A stretch of 64,000 nt of DNA, taken from assembly GCF_009906955.1 (NCBI RefSeq), contig NZ_CP047656.1, positions 3,099,001-3,163,000 on the forward strand, written 5' to 3'. Below the pieces are notes generated by a model that saw only the letters and a program-made list of their open reading frames with translations, did not search any database and was not told the origin of the DNA. The stretch comes from Paraglaciecola mesophila (GTDB taxonomy: Bacteria; Pseudomonadota; Gammaproteobacteria; Enterobacterales; Alteromonadaceae). Positions 53,460 through 62,210 of this stretch are shown here, in pieces. Made by a program: the position numbers and the translations under genes. Positions within the stretch are counted from its first letter, which is position 1, and the number at the start of each line of letters is the position of its first letter.

Positions 53460-54196
53460 TGATTGATATCGAAATTTGCCTACCTTGTGATGACCTGGCT
53501 AATGTCGCCCAGCAAATTCGTGCCGCTCATAAAGGGAAAGCGACGCGGATAGAGCTTTGCAGCCATATGGAACATCAGGGACTCACGCCTAGTATGCATG
53601 CCATGCAGCAAGCTAGGGCAGCGGCTCAAGGGGAGATAATTTTGCTGGCAATGATCCGCCCTCGTGGTGGGGATTTTTGTTATGACGAGGGTGAAGTGCA
53701 GCAAATGCAGCATGACATTGCCCTTGCTGCACAAGCTGGGATGCAAGGGGTGGTGCTCGGCGCACTCACACCAGATAACACGCTGGATATAGGTGCGTTA
53801 ACTCGATTAATTGCTGTGGCTAAGAACGCCAATTTGCAAGTGACATTTCATCGTGCATTTGATGCCTTGGCTGAACCAGAACAAGCCATTGACAGCCTTA
53901 TCGAGCTAGGCGTGCAGCGCATTCTCACCTCAGGTTGTGACTGGACAAGTCACGACACTGCACAACAGCATAGCGCACAATTAGCGCGTTACTTGGCACT
54001 AGCTAAGGGACAAATTGAGATAGTGATTGGCGGTGGTATTGCTCCCGTAAGCGCTAAATTAATAGCGCAGTCTATAAGCCAGCAGATGGGACCAAATGAT
54101 CATTATTCTTTTCATGCTTATTCGTCTGCTCTTATCGACGGGGTGGTACACGAAGACCCCGTTCGACAGTTATATCAAGGCGTTAATGACACTTAA
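53459..54196 (+). CDS. cutC: CutC family protein
   Basis: A 245-residue TIM-barrel protein with family motifs RIELCSHMEHQGLTPS, MIRPRGGDFCYDEGE, VVLGALTPD, VTFHRAFDA and RILTSGC. Its ATG overlaps the GH85 stop (TAATG), so it is part of the glycan operon. CutC was named for copper homeostasis, but the E. coli phenotype was later attributed to the MicL small RNA encoded in that gene, so the protein has no settled function. This context argues for a carbohydrate-linked role. Confidence 0.93.
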   Translation: MIDIEICLPCDDLANVAQQIRAAHKGKATRIELCSHMEHQGLTPSMHAMQQARAAAQGEIILLAMIRPRGGDFCYDEGEVQQMQHDIALAAQAGMQGVVLGALTPDNTLDIGALTRLIAVAKNANLQVTFHRAFDALAEPEQAIDSLIELGVQRILTSGCDWTSHDTAQQHSAQLARYLALAKGQIEIVIGGGIAPVSAKLIAQSISQQMGPNDHYSFHAYSSALIDGVVHEDPVRQLYQGVNDT

Positions 54197-54323
54197 CTCG
54201 ACTCTTACCAAGCAGCATTTTACACAGCAATAATTTCATCGTGGGGATGACTCATTGGGCGGCCCCGCACTCGACTCGACAGCCCACTTTACAACATTGG
54301 TTTTTATGATTAACGAAGAATGT

Positions 54324-56876
54324 ATGACACAAATGAAGACATTACCCTTAACTGGAACATGGCAGTTTTGCCAAGCCGATAAGCAAGACTGGCGAAATGC
54401 TGAGGTTCCAGGGTGTAATTTTACTGACTTGCTAGCCCACAATTTAATAGACGATCCATTTGACCGAGATAACGAATCCCATTTGCAGTGGATTGAGAAA
54501 AAGGACTGGCATTATCGCCGTTCATTTAATGTATCAGCGGCGCAATTGGCCCACAACGAGGTTAATCTAGTCGCCCTAGGGCTAGATACGTTTTGTGATA
54601 TTTATCTCAATGGTCAACACCTCGCCAGCGGGCAGAATATGTTTGTGGGTCAACACCTTGCTTGTAAGTCTTTGTTGGTGGAAGGTGAAAATGAAGTGGA
54701 AATTCGTTTTCGCTCACCCATGAATGAAGTATATCCGCAATTTATAGCTAACGGTTTTACCTACCCAGCAGAAAATGACAAAAGTGACGAGAAGCTGAGT
54801 GTCTTTTGTCGTAAAGCGCCTTGCCATTTCGGTTGGGATTGGGGTCCGAAATTCGTGACGTCTGGCATTTGGCGCGATATTTATTTAGCGTTTATCGACG
54901 GTGCTGAAATCAAAGACGTACATTTTGTACAGCAGGCGTTGTCAGCACAGCGCGCCGACTTTCATTTCACGTTAGACGTTAGCGCGATGACAGATTTTGA
55001 TGCCAAATTAGTGGTGAAGTGCGAACAGGCTCCGCAGTTAAATCAAACTTTAGATGTGCGTTTAACGGGCCAGGCTAACGAGCAAAGCATGCAGGTTAAT
55101 TTTACGCTTAACGATCCTAAGCGCTGGTGGCCTAATGGGTTGGGGGAAGCGTTTTTATATGACTTTAGCTTTGAGTTAATCAAGGATAAGCAGGTGATAG
55201 CCCGTCGCGAGCAATCCGTGGGGCTGCGGGAAATAGAAGTGGTAAATCAAGCTGATGATATGGGAGAGTCTTTTTACTTCAAAATAAACGGCCACCCAGT
55301 CTTTATGAAAGGCGCGAACTACATTCCTGATGACAGTTTTATTCATCGAGTTAATACCCAGCGGCACCAGCAGGTATTTGATGCCGTGGTAGCTGGCAAT
55401 ATGAACATGCTGCGCGTATGGGGTGGTGGGATTTATCAAGATGATACTTTCTATGAATTGGCTGATCGCAACGGTATTTTAGTCTGGCAAGACTTTATGT
55501 TTGCGTGCACCTTGTATCCTGGTGATGAGGCCTTCTTCGCTAACGTAAAACAAGAAGCGGAATATAACGTTAGACGTTTACGTAACCACCCCTGTATCGC
55601 TATGTGGTGTGGCAATAACGAAGTTGATATGGCCATCGAAAAATGGCAGTGGGCTGAAAAGTTTAGCTACTCTGATGAGCTGTACGCACGGCTCAAGCAA
55701 GATTATGTGAACTTGTTTGACACGCTTTTACCGAGTGTCGTGCACGCTCTAGACAGTCAGCGTTTTTATTTGCGTTCTTCGCCCATTGGTTTTTGGGAAA
55801 ATGACGAAGACAATAAAGCTAATCACCATTACTGGGGCGTGTGGCATGGTGAAGAGCCATTCACCGAATATAAAAAGCGCGTGCCACGCTTTATGAGTGA
55901 ATACGGTTTTCAGTCGTTTCCTATTGCTGAGTCAACCCATCGTTTTACCCTGCCCGAAGACCGAGCACTAGACTCAGAGGTGATGCAAGTTCATCAAAAA
56001 CACCCTCGTGGTAACAAGCTCATTCGAAGCTATATGGATGAAGAGTTCAATGCTCCGAAAGACTTCGATCAGTTATTGTATTTAAGCCAAGTTCAACAAG
56101 CTCAAGGGTTAAAAATGGCATTTGAAGCCCATCGCGCGGCGATGCCATTTTGTATGGGAACGTTATATTGGCAATTGAATGATACTTGGCCTGCGGCTTC
56201 TTGGTCTGGTATCGATTACTATGGGCGCTGGAAGGCCCTACACTATCAAGCCAGACGCAGCTTTGCTTCTCAGTTGCTGGTGATTGAGCCCGAGCAGGAT
56301 GAACTGTCTGTGACCTTGGTTTCAGATGCCCTGCACACATTTGCGGCTAAATTAGAAATTCAGCTATATGATTTTAGTGGTAATACTCGCTGGTATCACG
56401 AGCAATTCGTGACTGTGTTGGCCAATAGTACAGAAAATGTATTCTCGCTCAATGTAGAACAGTTCGTACCTAGCCATGAGTTAGCCTCTAGTGTGGTAGT
56501 CGCTAGACTGGTTCAGGAAGACAACTCAACGCTATGTGAAAACAGCCACTTCTTTGTGCCCAATAAATTATTAGCGCTTCAAGCTGCCAATATAAACTGC
56601 GAGCATGAAATAGCAGACCAATCACTGTCCTTAATGTTCACTACAGATACCTTTGTGCGCCAAATGTACGTGAGCATAGCGGAGCAAGCCGGTAACTTTA
56701 GCGACAATTTTTTCGATTTGCTGCCCCAGCAAGTGAAAACTATCACTATTGATTTGCCAAACATGAGCCGGCAGCAAATTGCCAATTTAGTCGATACTGT
56801 TCGTTGGCAGTCGCTACTTGATAGTTTTAGTGCAGATGCCTTAGCCAGCAAGCCTGCAATTGGATTGAAGTCATGA
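54324..56876 (+). CDS. GH2 beta-mannosidase, cytoplasmic
   Basis: An 850-residue GH2 enzyme hydrolysing beta-mannosides, here probably Man-beta-1,4-GlcNAc from the N-glycan core. It has no signal peptide. The N-terminal sugar-binding domain (LTGTWQFCQ onwards) includes HFGWDWGP, typical of beta-mannosidases. The acid/base is Glu433 in WCGNNEVDMA and the nucleophile Glu526 in MSEYGFQSFP. I start at ATG 54324; the open frame extends to 54255 without a supported start. Its stop overlaps the SSS gene (ATGA), tying import to hydrolysis. Confidence 0.92.
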   Translation: MTQMKTLPLTGTWQFCQADKQDWRNAEVPGCNFTDLLAHNLIDDPFDRDNESHLQWIEKKDWHYRRSFNVSAAQLAHNEVNLVALGLDTFCDIYLNGQHLASGQNMFVGQHLACKSLLVEGENEVEIRFRSPMNEVYPQFIANGFTYPAENDKSDEKLSVFCRKAPCHFGWDWGPKFVTSGIWRDIYLAFIDGAEIKDVHFVQQALSAQRADFHFTLDVSAMTDFDAKLVVKCEQAPQLNQTLDVRLTGQANEQSMQVNFTLNDPKRWWPNGLGEAFLYDFSFELIKDKQVIARREQSVGLREIEVVNQADDMGESFYFKINGHPVFMKGANYIPDDSFIHRVNTQRHQQVFDAVVAGNMNMLRVWGGGIYQDDTFYELADRNGILVWQDFMFACTLYPGDEAFFANVKQEAEYNVRRLRNHPCIAMWCGNNEVDMAIEKWQWAEKFSYSDELYARLKQDYVNLFDTLLPSVVHALDSQRFYLRSSPIGFWENDEDNKANHHYWGVWHGEEPFTEYKKRVPRFMSEYGFQSFPIAESTHRFTLPEDRALDSEVMQVHQKHPRGNKLIRSYMDEEFNAPKDFDQLLYLSQVQQAQGLKMAFEAHRAAMPFCMGTLYWQLNDTWPAASWSGIDYYGRWKALHYQARRSFASQLLVIEPEQDELSVTLVSDALHTFAAKLEIQLYDFSGNTRWYHEQFVTVLANSTENVFSLNVEQFVPSHELASSVVVARLVQEDNSTLCENSHFFVPNKLLALQAANINCEHEIADQSLSLMFTTDTFVRQMYVSIAEQAGNFSDNFFDLLPQQVKTITIDLPNMSRQQIANLVDTVRWQSLLDSFSADALASKPAIGLKS

Positions 56877-58663
56877 TTTTGAGTTGGATTGATATTGCCG
56901 TCATCATTGCGTATTTGGTCTCGGTACTACTGATTGGTTTGTATATTTCCAAACGTGCTAGTCGAAATATGGACTCGTACTTTTTAGGTGGGAAAACCAT
57001 TCCTTGGTGGGCCCTTGGGGTGTCAAATGCGTCGGGTATGTTCGATATTGCCGGCACTATGTGGCTGGTCTCAATGTGCTTTGTATACGGTTTGAAAAGC
57101 GCTTGGCTACCTTGGATTTGGCCCATATTCAACCAAATATTTTTGATGATTTATCTGTCGGTGTGGTTACGTCGCTCGAACGTCATGACCGGTGCTCAGT
57201 GGATGGAAACCCGCTTTGGTAACGGTAAAGGCGCACAACTGAGTCAAATGGTGGTAGTGGTTTTCGCTCTGGTCAGTGCTATTGGCTTTATTGCCTACGC
57301 TTTTAAAGGAATTGGCAAGTTTGCCGCGATCTTCTTCCCGTGGGAATTATCTCCTGATTTGTATGCATTGATCATCTTTGCGATCACGACGATTTACGTG
57401 GTCAAAGGGGGCATGTATAGCGTGGTGTTTACTGAGATCTTGCAGTTTGTGATCATGACGATTGCAGCGATTTCAGTTGGAGTGATTGCCATGTATATGG
57501 TGTCACCCGAGCAATTGGCCGCAGCGACGCCCCAGGGTTGGGATCAACTCTTTTTTGACTGGCGATTAGATCTTAATTGGCAAGGCTTGATAGACAGCGT
57601 TAACGTTAAAGTACAAGAAGATGGCCTTGAGCTTTTTGGCTTGATGATCATGATGATGCTGTTCAAGGGTGTGCTATCGAGTATGGCTGGCCCTGTACCG
57701 AACTATGACATGCAGCGTATTTTAGCCACCAAAAGCCCTAAAGATGCGGCAAAAATGAGTGGTTTGGTGTCTTTGGTGATGTTTTTCCCTCGCTATATGA
57801 TGGTGGCAGGTTTATCTATTCTTGCCATTGTGTACATGGGGCCGGATATTCAGGCCCAAGGCGCGCAGTTCGATTTTGAGCAGATTCTGCCATTCGCTAT
57901 TAATAATTTCGTTCCGGTTGGCTTAACCGGCTTGCTGATCGCTGGTCTGTTAGCTGCGTTTATGTCGACCTATGCGGCATCGGTTAACGCTGCACCTGCC
58001 TACTTTGTCAATGATATTTATCGCCGCTATTTGCGCCCGGATGCTGACAGCCGCACTTATGTGCGTATGAGCTATATCGTGTCGATTGTGCTGGTGGTTC
58101 TCGGTATGGGACTTGGGCTGATGCTCGGTAGCATTAACGCCATTATGCAATGGATTTTTGCCGCGTTATTTGGCGGTTACGCGGCGGCTAATTTACTGAA
58201 ATGGCATTGGTGGCGATTTAATGCTTATGGTTACTTTTGGGGCATGTTAGCTGGGTTACTAGGTGCACTCGTGCTACCGATTGCGCTTCCTGACGTGCAA
58301 CCTTTAATGGCCTTTCCGTTACTACTGCTATTCGGCCTTATTGGTTCCGTTGCGGGCACTTTACTGACCCCACCTGAATCAGATGAAGTGTTATGTGAGT
58401 TCTACCGCACCGTGAAACCTTGGGGCGTGTGGGGACCAATACGTGAAAAAGTTATCGCCATAGAGGCTGATTTTGTTCCGAATAAAGAGTTTTCAAGGGA
58501 CATGTGCAATGTCGTGGTTGGTATTGTGTGGCAGTTAGCGTTGGTGGTAATGCCTATTTATTTAGTGATCCAGCAGTGGTGGTCAATGTTGGCAGCCTTT
58601 TGCGTGATTGTTGTGACCAGCTGGATTTTGAAAAAGAACTGGCTAGACAAACTCCCAGATTAA
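56873..58663 (+). CDS. Sodium:solute symporter (SSS family) for sugar or disaccharide
   Basis: A 596-residue SSS-family symporter with about fourteen helices. N-terminal motifs YFLGGKTIPWWALGVSNASGMFDIAGTMW and the GLLIAGLLAAFMSTYAASVNAAPAYFVNDIY segment are characteristic. Coupled to the GH2 gene by a 4-bp overlap, so it likely imports the GH2 substrate (Man-beta-1,4-GlcNAc) or GlcNAc. Substrate is inferred from context. Confidence 0.9.
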   Translation: MILSWIDIAVIIAYLVSVLLIGLYISKRASRNMDSYFLGGKTIPWWALGVSNASGMFDIAGTMWLVSMCFVYGLKSAWLPWIWPIFNQIFLMIYLSVWLRRSNVMTGAQWMETRFGNGKGAQLSQMVVVVFALVSAIGFIAYAFKGIGKFAAIFFPWELSPDLYALIIFAITTIYVVKGGMYSVVFTEILQFVIMTIAAISVGVIAMYMVSPEQLAAATPQGWDQLFFDWRLDLNWQGLIDSVNVKVQEDGLELFGLMIMMMLFKGVLSSMAGPVPNYDMQRILATKSPKDAAKMSGLVSLVMFFPRYMMVAGLSILAIVYMGPDIQAQGAQFDFEQILPFAINNFVPVGLTGLLIAGLLAAFMSTYAASVNAAPAYFVNDIYRRYLRPDADSRTYVRMSYIVSIVLVVLGMGLGLMLGSINAIMQWIFAALFGGYAAANLLKWHWWRFNAYGYFWGMLAGLLGALVLPIALPDVQPLMAFPLLLLFGLIGSVAGTLLTPPESDEVLCEFYRTVKPWGVWGPIREKVIAIEADFVPNKEFSRDMCNVVVGIVWQLALVVMPIYLVIQQWWSMLAAFCVIVVTSWILKKNWLDKLPD

Positions 58664-58693
58664 GTAATGAGTGATAAATAAATGATTCTAACA

Positions 58694-60922
58694 ATGAAAA
58701 AACAATTTTTAGTGGGTGCATTCTCTCTTTGTGCCGTAGGCGGACTTGCTGGTTGTGCCACAAGCTCGGAACCTAGCATACAAAAAGTGCCAATGGTGCA
58801 GGTCGTCGATGAGTCGTTGTTACAATACGCAGACCCTTTTATTGGCACGGGTGGCCACGGACATACCTTTCCTGGTGCAGTGGTGCCTTTTGGCATGGTA
58901 CAACTAAGCCCTGACAATCCTTCTAAAGGATGGGATTGGACCTCAGGTTACAATTACAGCGACAACCAACTACTGGGTTTCAGCCATACGCATTTATCTG
59001 GCACAGGGGTAGGAGATTTGCTGGATATCCTCGTCATGCCGTTTCGTGGTGATTACAACACCCGACGTGATAATGAACTAAAGCACGTAGTGAGTGAGTA
59101 TTCACATTCTGATGAAAGTGCCTCACCTGGGTACTACCAAGTGGGCTTGCCACAAGAGAAGGTCAATGCTGAGCTAACCGCTACCGAGCGTACTGGCGTG
59201 CATCGCTATACCTTTTCAGGTGAAGAAGACGCCAAAGTATTAATCGATTTAGGCTATGCCCAGAACTACGATAAATCTGTGGCTACCTTTATGCGTGTGT
59301 TAGACGATAACACCTTAGTGGGCTACCGTATTTCAACCGGTTGGACTGATTACCAGCCCGTGTATTTTGTTGCCCAGTTCAACCAACCCTTTGCACATCA
59401 GTTTTACAAAGAAGGCGAAGCGCTAGCGGGCCCGTTTATCAACGCTGAAAAAAGCGAAGTGGTGCTAAACTTCGGTGACATTGCTGACAAGGCTTTGGTG
59501 GCAAAAGTAGCTATTTCTTATGTCAGTATTGATGGAGCGCAGCAAAACCTAGCGGCTGAAGTGGCTGATTTCGATTTCGATAATAGCAAGCGCCAAGCAC
59601 AAACACTCTGGGCAGCTCAACTGGGCAAATTCAAAGTCACTGATGATAACGAGCAAGCGAAACGCAAGTTCTATACGGCTTTATATCATTCATTTTTGGC
59701 ACCGCAGACATTCAATGACGTCAATGGCAGCTATTTTGGTGCTGACGGTAGTGCCCACAATAGTCAGCAATTTAAACGGTATTCTTTGTTTTCACTGTGG
59801 GACACGTTTCGCGCATTACACCCATTGTTGACTATTTCTAATGGCGAGCGCGTCAATGATATGGTCAGCTCGATGATGGCGTTTTACCACGAAACCGGCC
59901 TGTTACCTTCTTGGGATTTAATGGCCAATGAAACCGACGTGATGATTGGTTATCACGCAGTGCCCGTCATAGTCGATGCCTATTTTAAAGGCTTAACGGA
60001 TGTGGATCCTGAGGCGTTATTCGAGGCCCTTAAAGCGTCGGCTATGCAGGAACGTTTTGGTATCGATTTATTCGCTAAGTACGGCTATGTACCTTCTGAT
60101 TTAGAGGTTGAAGCTGTATCGAAAACCCTCGAGTATGCGTTTGACGATTGGGCGATTGCACGCATGGCAAAAGCACTGGGTAAAGAACAAGACTATGCGT
60201 ATTTCGCTCAACGTGCCGAGTCTTATAAAACCTTGTTTGATAAACAAACCGGTTTTATGCGTGGCAAAACCCAAGATGGCCAGTGGGTGAAAAATTTCAG
60301 CCCAACCCATGTTGACCACCGGACCACAGATTACACCGAAGCAAATGCTTGGCAGTACACTTGGTTTGTCCCTCACGATGTTGAAGGCTTGATCAGCTTA
60401 TTCGGTGGTGAAGCGCCATTTCTAAATAAATTAGATACGTTATTCAGTACTGATTCCTTTATGGAGGGAGATGTATCACCGGATATTTCTGGGCTCATTG
60501 GCCAGTATGCGCACGGTAATGAGCCAGTGCACCATGTGCCTTACATGTATTCTTTAACCTCGCAAAAGTGGAAAGGCGAGCAACGTATTAAAGAGATCCG
60601 AGACACCATGTACCGCGATAATCCAGATGGGCTTTCAGGTAACGATGATGTGGGGCAAATGTCTGCTTGGTATGTGTTTAGTGCACTTGGTTTTTACCCT
60701 CTAAACCCAGCTGATGGGCAGTATGTATTAGGCACGCCCCAGTTTGATACTGTTGAGTTGCAATTACCGAATAATAAGATTTTTACGGTAAAACGGGTGT
60801 CATCAGGGAAAGCGCCAAGTGATTATGTTAAAGAGGTTACGCTTAACGGTACACCGGTGCAGATGAACACCATCTCTCACAGCGACGTGATGCAAGGTGG
60901 TGAGCTTATTTTTAGCTTTTAA
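58694..60922 (+). CDS. GH92 alpha-mannosidase lipoprotein 4
   Basis: A 742-residue GH92 enzyme with lipobox LAGC (Cys21). Motifs ADPFIGTGGHGHTFPGAVVPFGMVQLSPDN, GFSHTHLSGTGVGD, EANAWQYTWFVPHD, HGNEPVHHVPYMY and GNDDVGQMSAWYVFSALGFYPL. It is the nearest relative of paralogue 2 by motif pattern. I use ATG 58694 for the signal peptide; ATG 58682 is possible. Downstream lies an intrinsic terminator. It is the only GH92 on the plus strand, apart from the three-gene set in the leftward operon. Confidence 0.94.
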   Translation: MKKQFLVGAFSLCAVGGLAGCATSSEPSIQKVPMVQVVDESLLQYADPFIGTGGHGHTFPGAVVPFGMVQLSPDNPSKGWDWTSGYNYSDNQLLGFSHTHLSGTGVGDLLDILVMPFRGDYNTRRDNELKHVVSEYSHSDESASPGYYQVGLPQEKVNAELTATERTGVHRYTFSGEEDAKVLIDLGYAQNYDKSVATFMRVLDDNTLVGYRISTGWTDYQPVYFVAQFNQPFAHQFYKEGEALAGPFINAEKSEVVLNFGDIADKALVAKVAISYVSIDGAQQNLAAEVADFDFDNSKRQAQTLWAAQLGKFKVTDDNEQAKRKFYTALYHSFLAPQTFNDVNGSYFGADGSAHNSQQFKRYSLFSLWDTFRALHPLLTISNGERVNDMVSSMMAFYHETGLLPSWDLMANETDVMIGYHAVPVIVDAYFKGLTDVDPEALFEALKASAMQERFGIDLFAKYGYVPSDLEVEAVSKTLEYAFDDWAIARMAKALGKEQDYAYFAQRAESYKTLFDKQTGFMRGKTQDGQWVKNFSPTHVDHRTTDYTEANAWQYTWFVPHDVEGLISLFGGEAPFLNKLDTLFSTDSFMEGDVSPDISGLIGQYAHGNEPVHHVPYMYSLTSQKWKGEQRIKEIRDTMYRDNPDGLSGNDDVGQMSAWYVFSALGFYPLNPADGQYVLGTPQFDTVELQLPNNKIFTVKRVSSGKAPSDYVKEVTLNGTPVQMNTISHSDVMQGGELIFSF

Positions 60923-60941
60923 GTAAAGTGAAATTGAATGA

Positions 60942-60967
60942 GGTGACGTTAATCGTCACCTTTTTTT
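60942..60967 (+). terminator. Intrinsic terminator directly upstream of the NagB-II gene
   Basis: GGTGACG (60942-60948), loop TTAAT, CGTCACC (60954-60960) and T7. Only 20 bp separate the T run from the next start codon, so no complete promoter fits between them. Confidence 0.9.
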
Positions 60968-60987
60968 ACGTTTTTCCGGAGGTATTA

Positions 60988-61983
60988 ATGACCAGCATTA
61001 TGGCCAAAGAAGCTGCTTCTACTGCTGACCTATTAGCACAGCAGCTTAGATTAAACCAAGGCACTTGCGAGCGTATTGCACAGCGAATACAGCGACTTAA
61101 CCCAAGCGTGGTGTACATAGTGGCAAGAGGCTCATCAGACCATGCGGGGGTATTTGCAAAGTACTTGATTGAAGTGGAGTTAGGCATTCCTGTGGTTGCT
61201 GCTGCGCCCTCAGTGGTGACTGTGTTCCACAAACAATTGAAGCTAAATAATGCTCTGGTTATTGGAATTTCACAATCAGGACGCAGCCCAGATATTTTGC
61301 AACACATGGAGATGGCGAAAGAGGCCGGGGCGCTGTGTATCGGTTTGGTGAATGATGAAACCTCGCCATTGGCTAATTTAGTCGATGAACTTATCCCGTT
61401 GCGCGTGGAGCAAGAAGTCGCGGTCGCCGCGACGAAAAGCTACTTGGCGTGTTTAAGTGCACTTTTGCAATTGGTGGCTTACAGTAAAAAAGATAGAGCC
61501 CTCATTGCTGCGATAAAAGAGATTCCAGATGCACTTAAACGAGCCGTTGATGGGCCTAAGCAATTACATGCAGATATGTTCCAAGGGTGTGATAAATGCA
61601 TCGTGTTGGGGCGTGGTTTTGGCTACGCGATTGCCAAAGAGGTAGCATTAAAGCTAAAAGAAGTGTGCGCAATTCAAGCTGAGGCATTCTCTAGTGCTGA
61701 GTTTGTACACGGCCCTGTGGCGTTAGCGCAAAAGCCGCTAAAAGTGCTCAGTTTAGGATTGCTCGATGAATCGCAGGCCACCCACAAGCAACAAATTGAC
61801 GACGTAACCCAGCGCGGGGCACATGTGTTACACATGAAAGTCTTTCCTGACAATGTACACCCACGAATCGGAGCGTTAATGATTATGCAACGTTTCTACC
61901 TTGATATTGCTGACATTTCCGTGCAATTGGGTTGCAACCCAGACACACCTCAAGGCTTAAACAAAGTCACAATGACTGTCTAA
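60988..61983 (+). CDS. nagB-II: SIS-domain glucosamine-6-phosphate deaminase (NagB-II type)
   Basis: A 331-residue protein with two SIS domains (about 30-160 and 195-325). It has RGSSDHAGVFAKYLIE, ISQSGRSPDI, GRGFGYAIAKEVALKLKEV and EFVHGPVAL, the pattern of the Shewanella-type deaminase that converts glucosamine-6-P to fructose-6-P. I chose ATG 60988 because CGGAGG lies 5 bp upstream; the frame reads upstream through a terminator. It belongs functionally to the glycan locus; nagA is missing here. Confidence 0.87.
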   Translation: MTSIMAKEAASTADLLAQQLRLNQGTCERIAQRIQRLNPSVVYIVARGSSDHAGVFAKYLIEVELGIPVVAAAPSVVTVFHKQLKLNNALVIGISQSGRSPDILQHMEMAKEAGALCIGLVNDETSPLANLVDELIPLRVEQEVAVAATKSYLACLSALLQLVAYSKKDRALIAAIKEIPDALKRAVDGPKQLHADMFQGCDKCIVLGRGFGYAIAKEVALKLKEVCAIQAEAFSSAEFVHGPVALAQKPLKVLSLGLLDESQATHKQQIDDVTQRGAHVLHMKVFPDNVHPRIGALMIMQRFYLDIADISVQLGCNPDTPQGLNKVTMTV

Positions 61984-62082
61984 GAGGAAATACATATCAC
62001 GCTTATTCACGCCATTATGTAAATAGGTGGGTATGGACCCGCTCATTGGTATAAAAGCCTAATTCGGGTAATTTTATAATCT

Positions 62083-62103
62083 AAGCGCCTGCTCAGGGCG
62101 CTT
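62083..62103 (+). terminator. Hairpin after the NagB-II gene (weak terminator)
   Basis: AAGCGCC (62083-62089) and GGCGCTT (62097-62103) form a 7-bp stem with a 7-nt loop. The following T content is poor (GTTATC). It lies between the glycan locus and yheT. The rest of 61984-62210 shows nothing clear. Confidence 0.45.
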
Positions 62104-62210
62104 GTTATCTGCACATGATATGCAGCTCTTCGCAGTTAATTACAACAGGGTAGAGAGTTGATATACTCAGTAGAACAATTTATTGCAAATCGGAATGCAC
62201 ACTCACCTCA

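Noticed and set aside
54197..54323. Search for a LacI operator between cutC and the GH2 gene
   Set aside because: No match to TGTAATCGATTACA with two or fewer mismatches was seen; only short CTCGACT repeats, too weak to call.
30000..62200. Mobile-element boundaries around the glycan locus
   Set aside because: No transposase, integrase, tRNA gene or direct repeat was found at either side, so insertion is argued from synteny alone.
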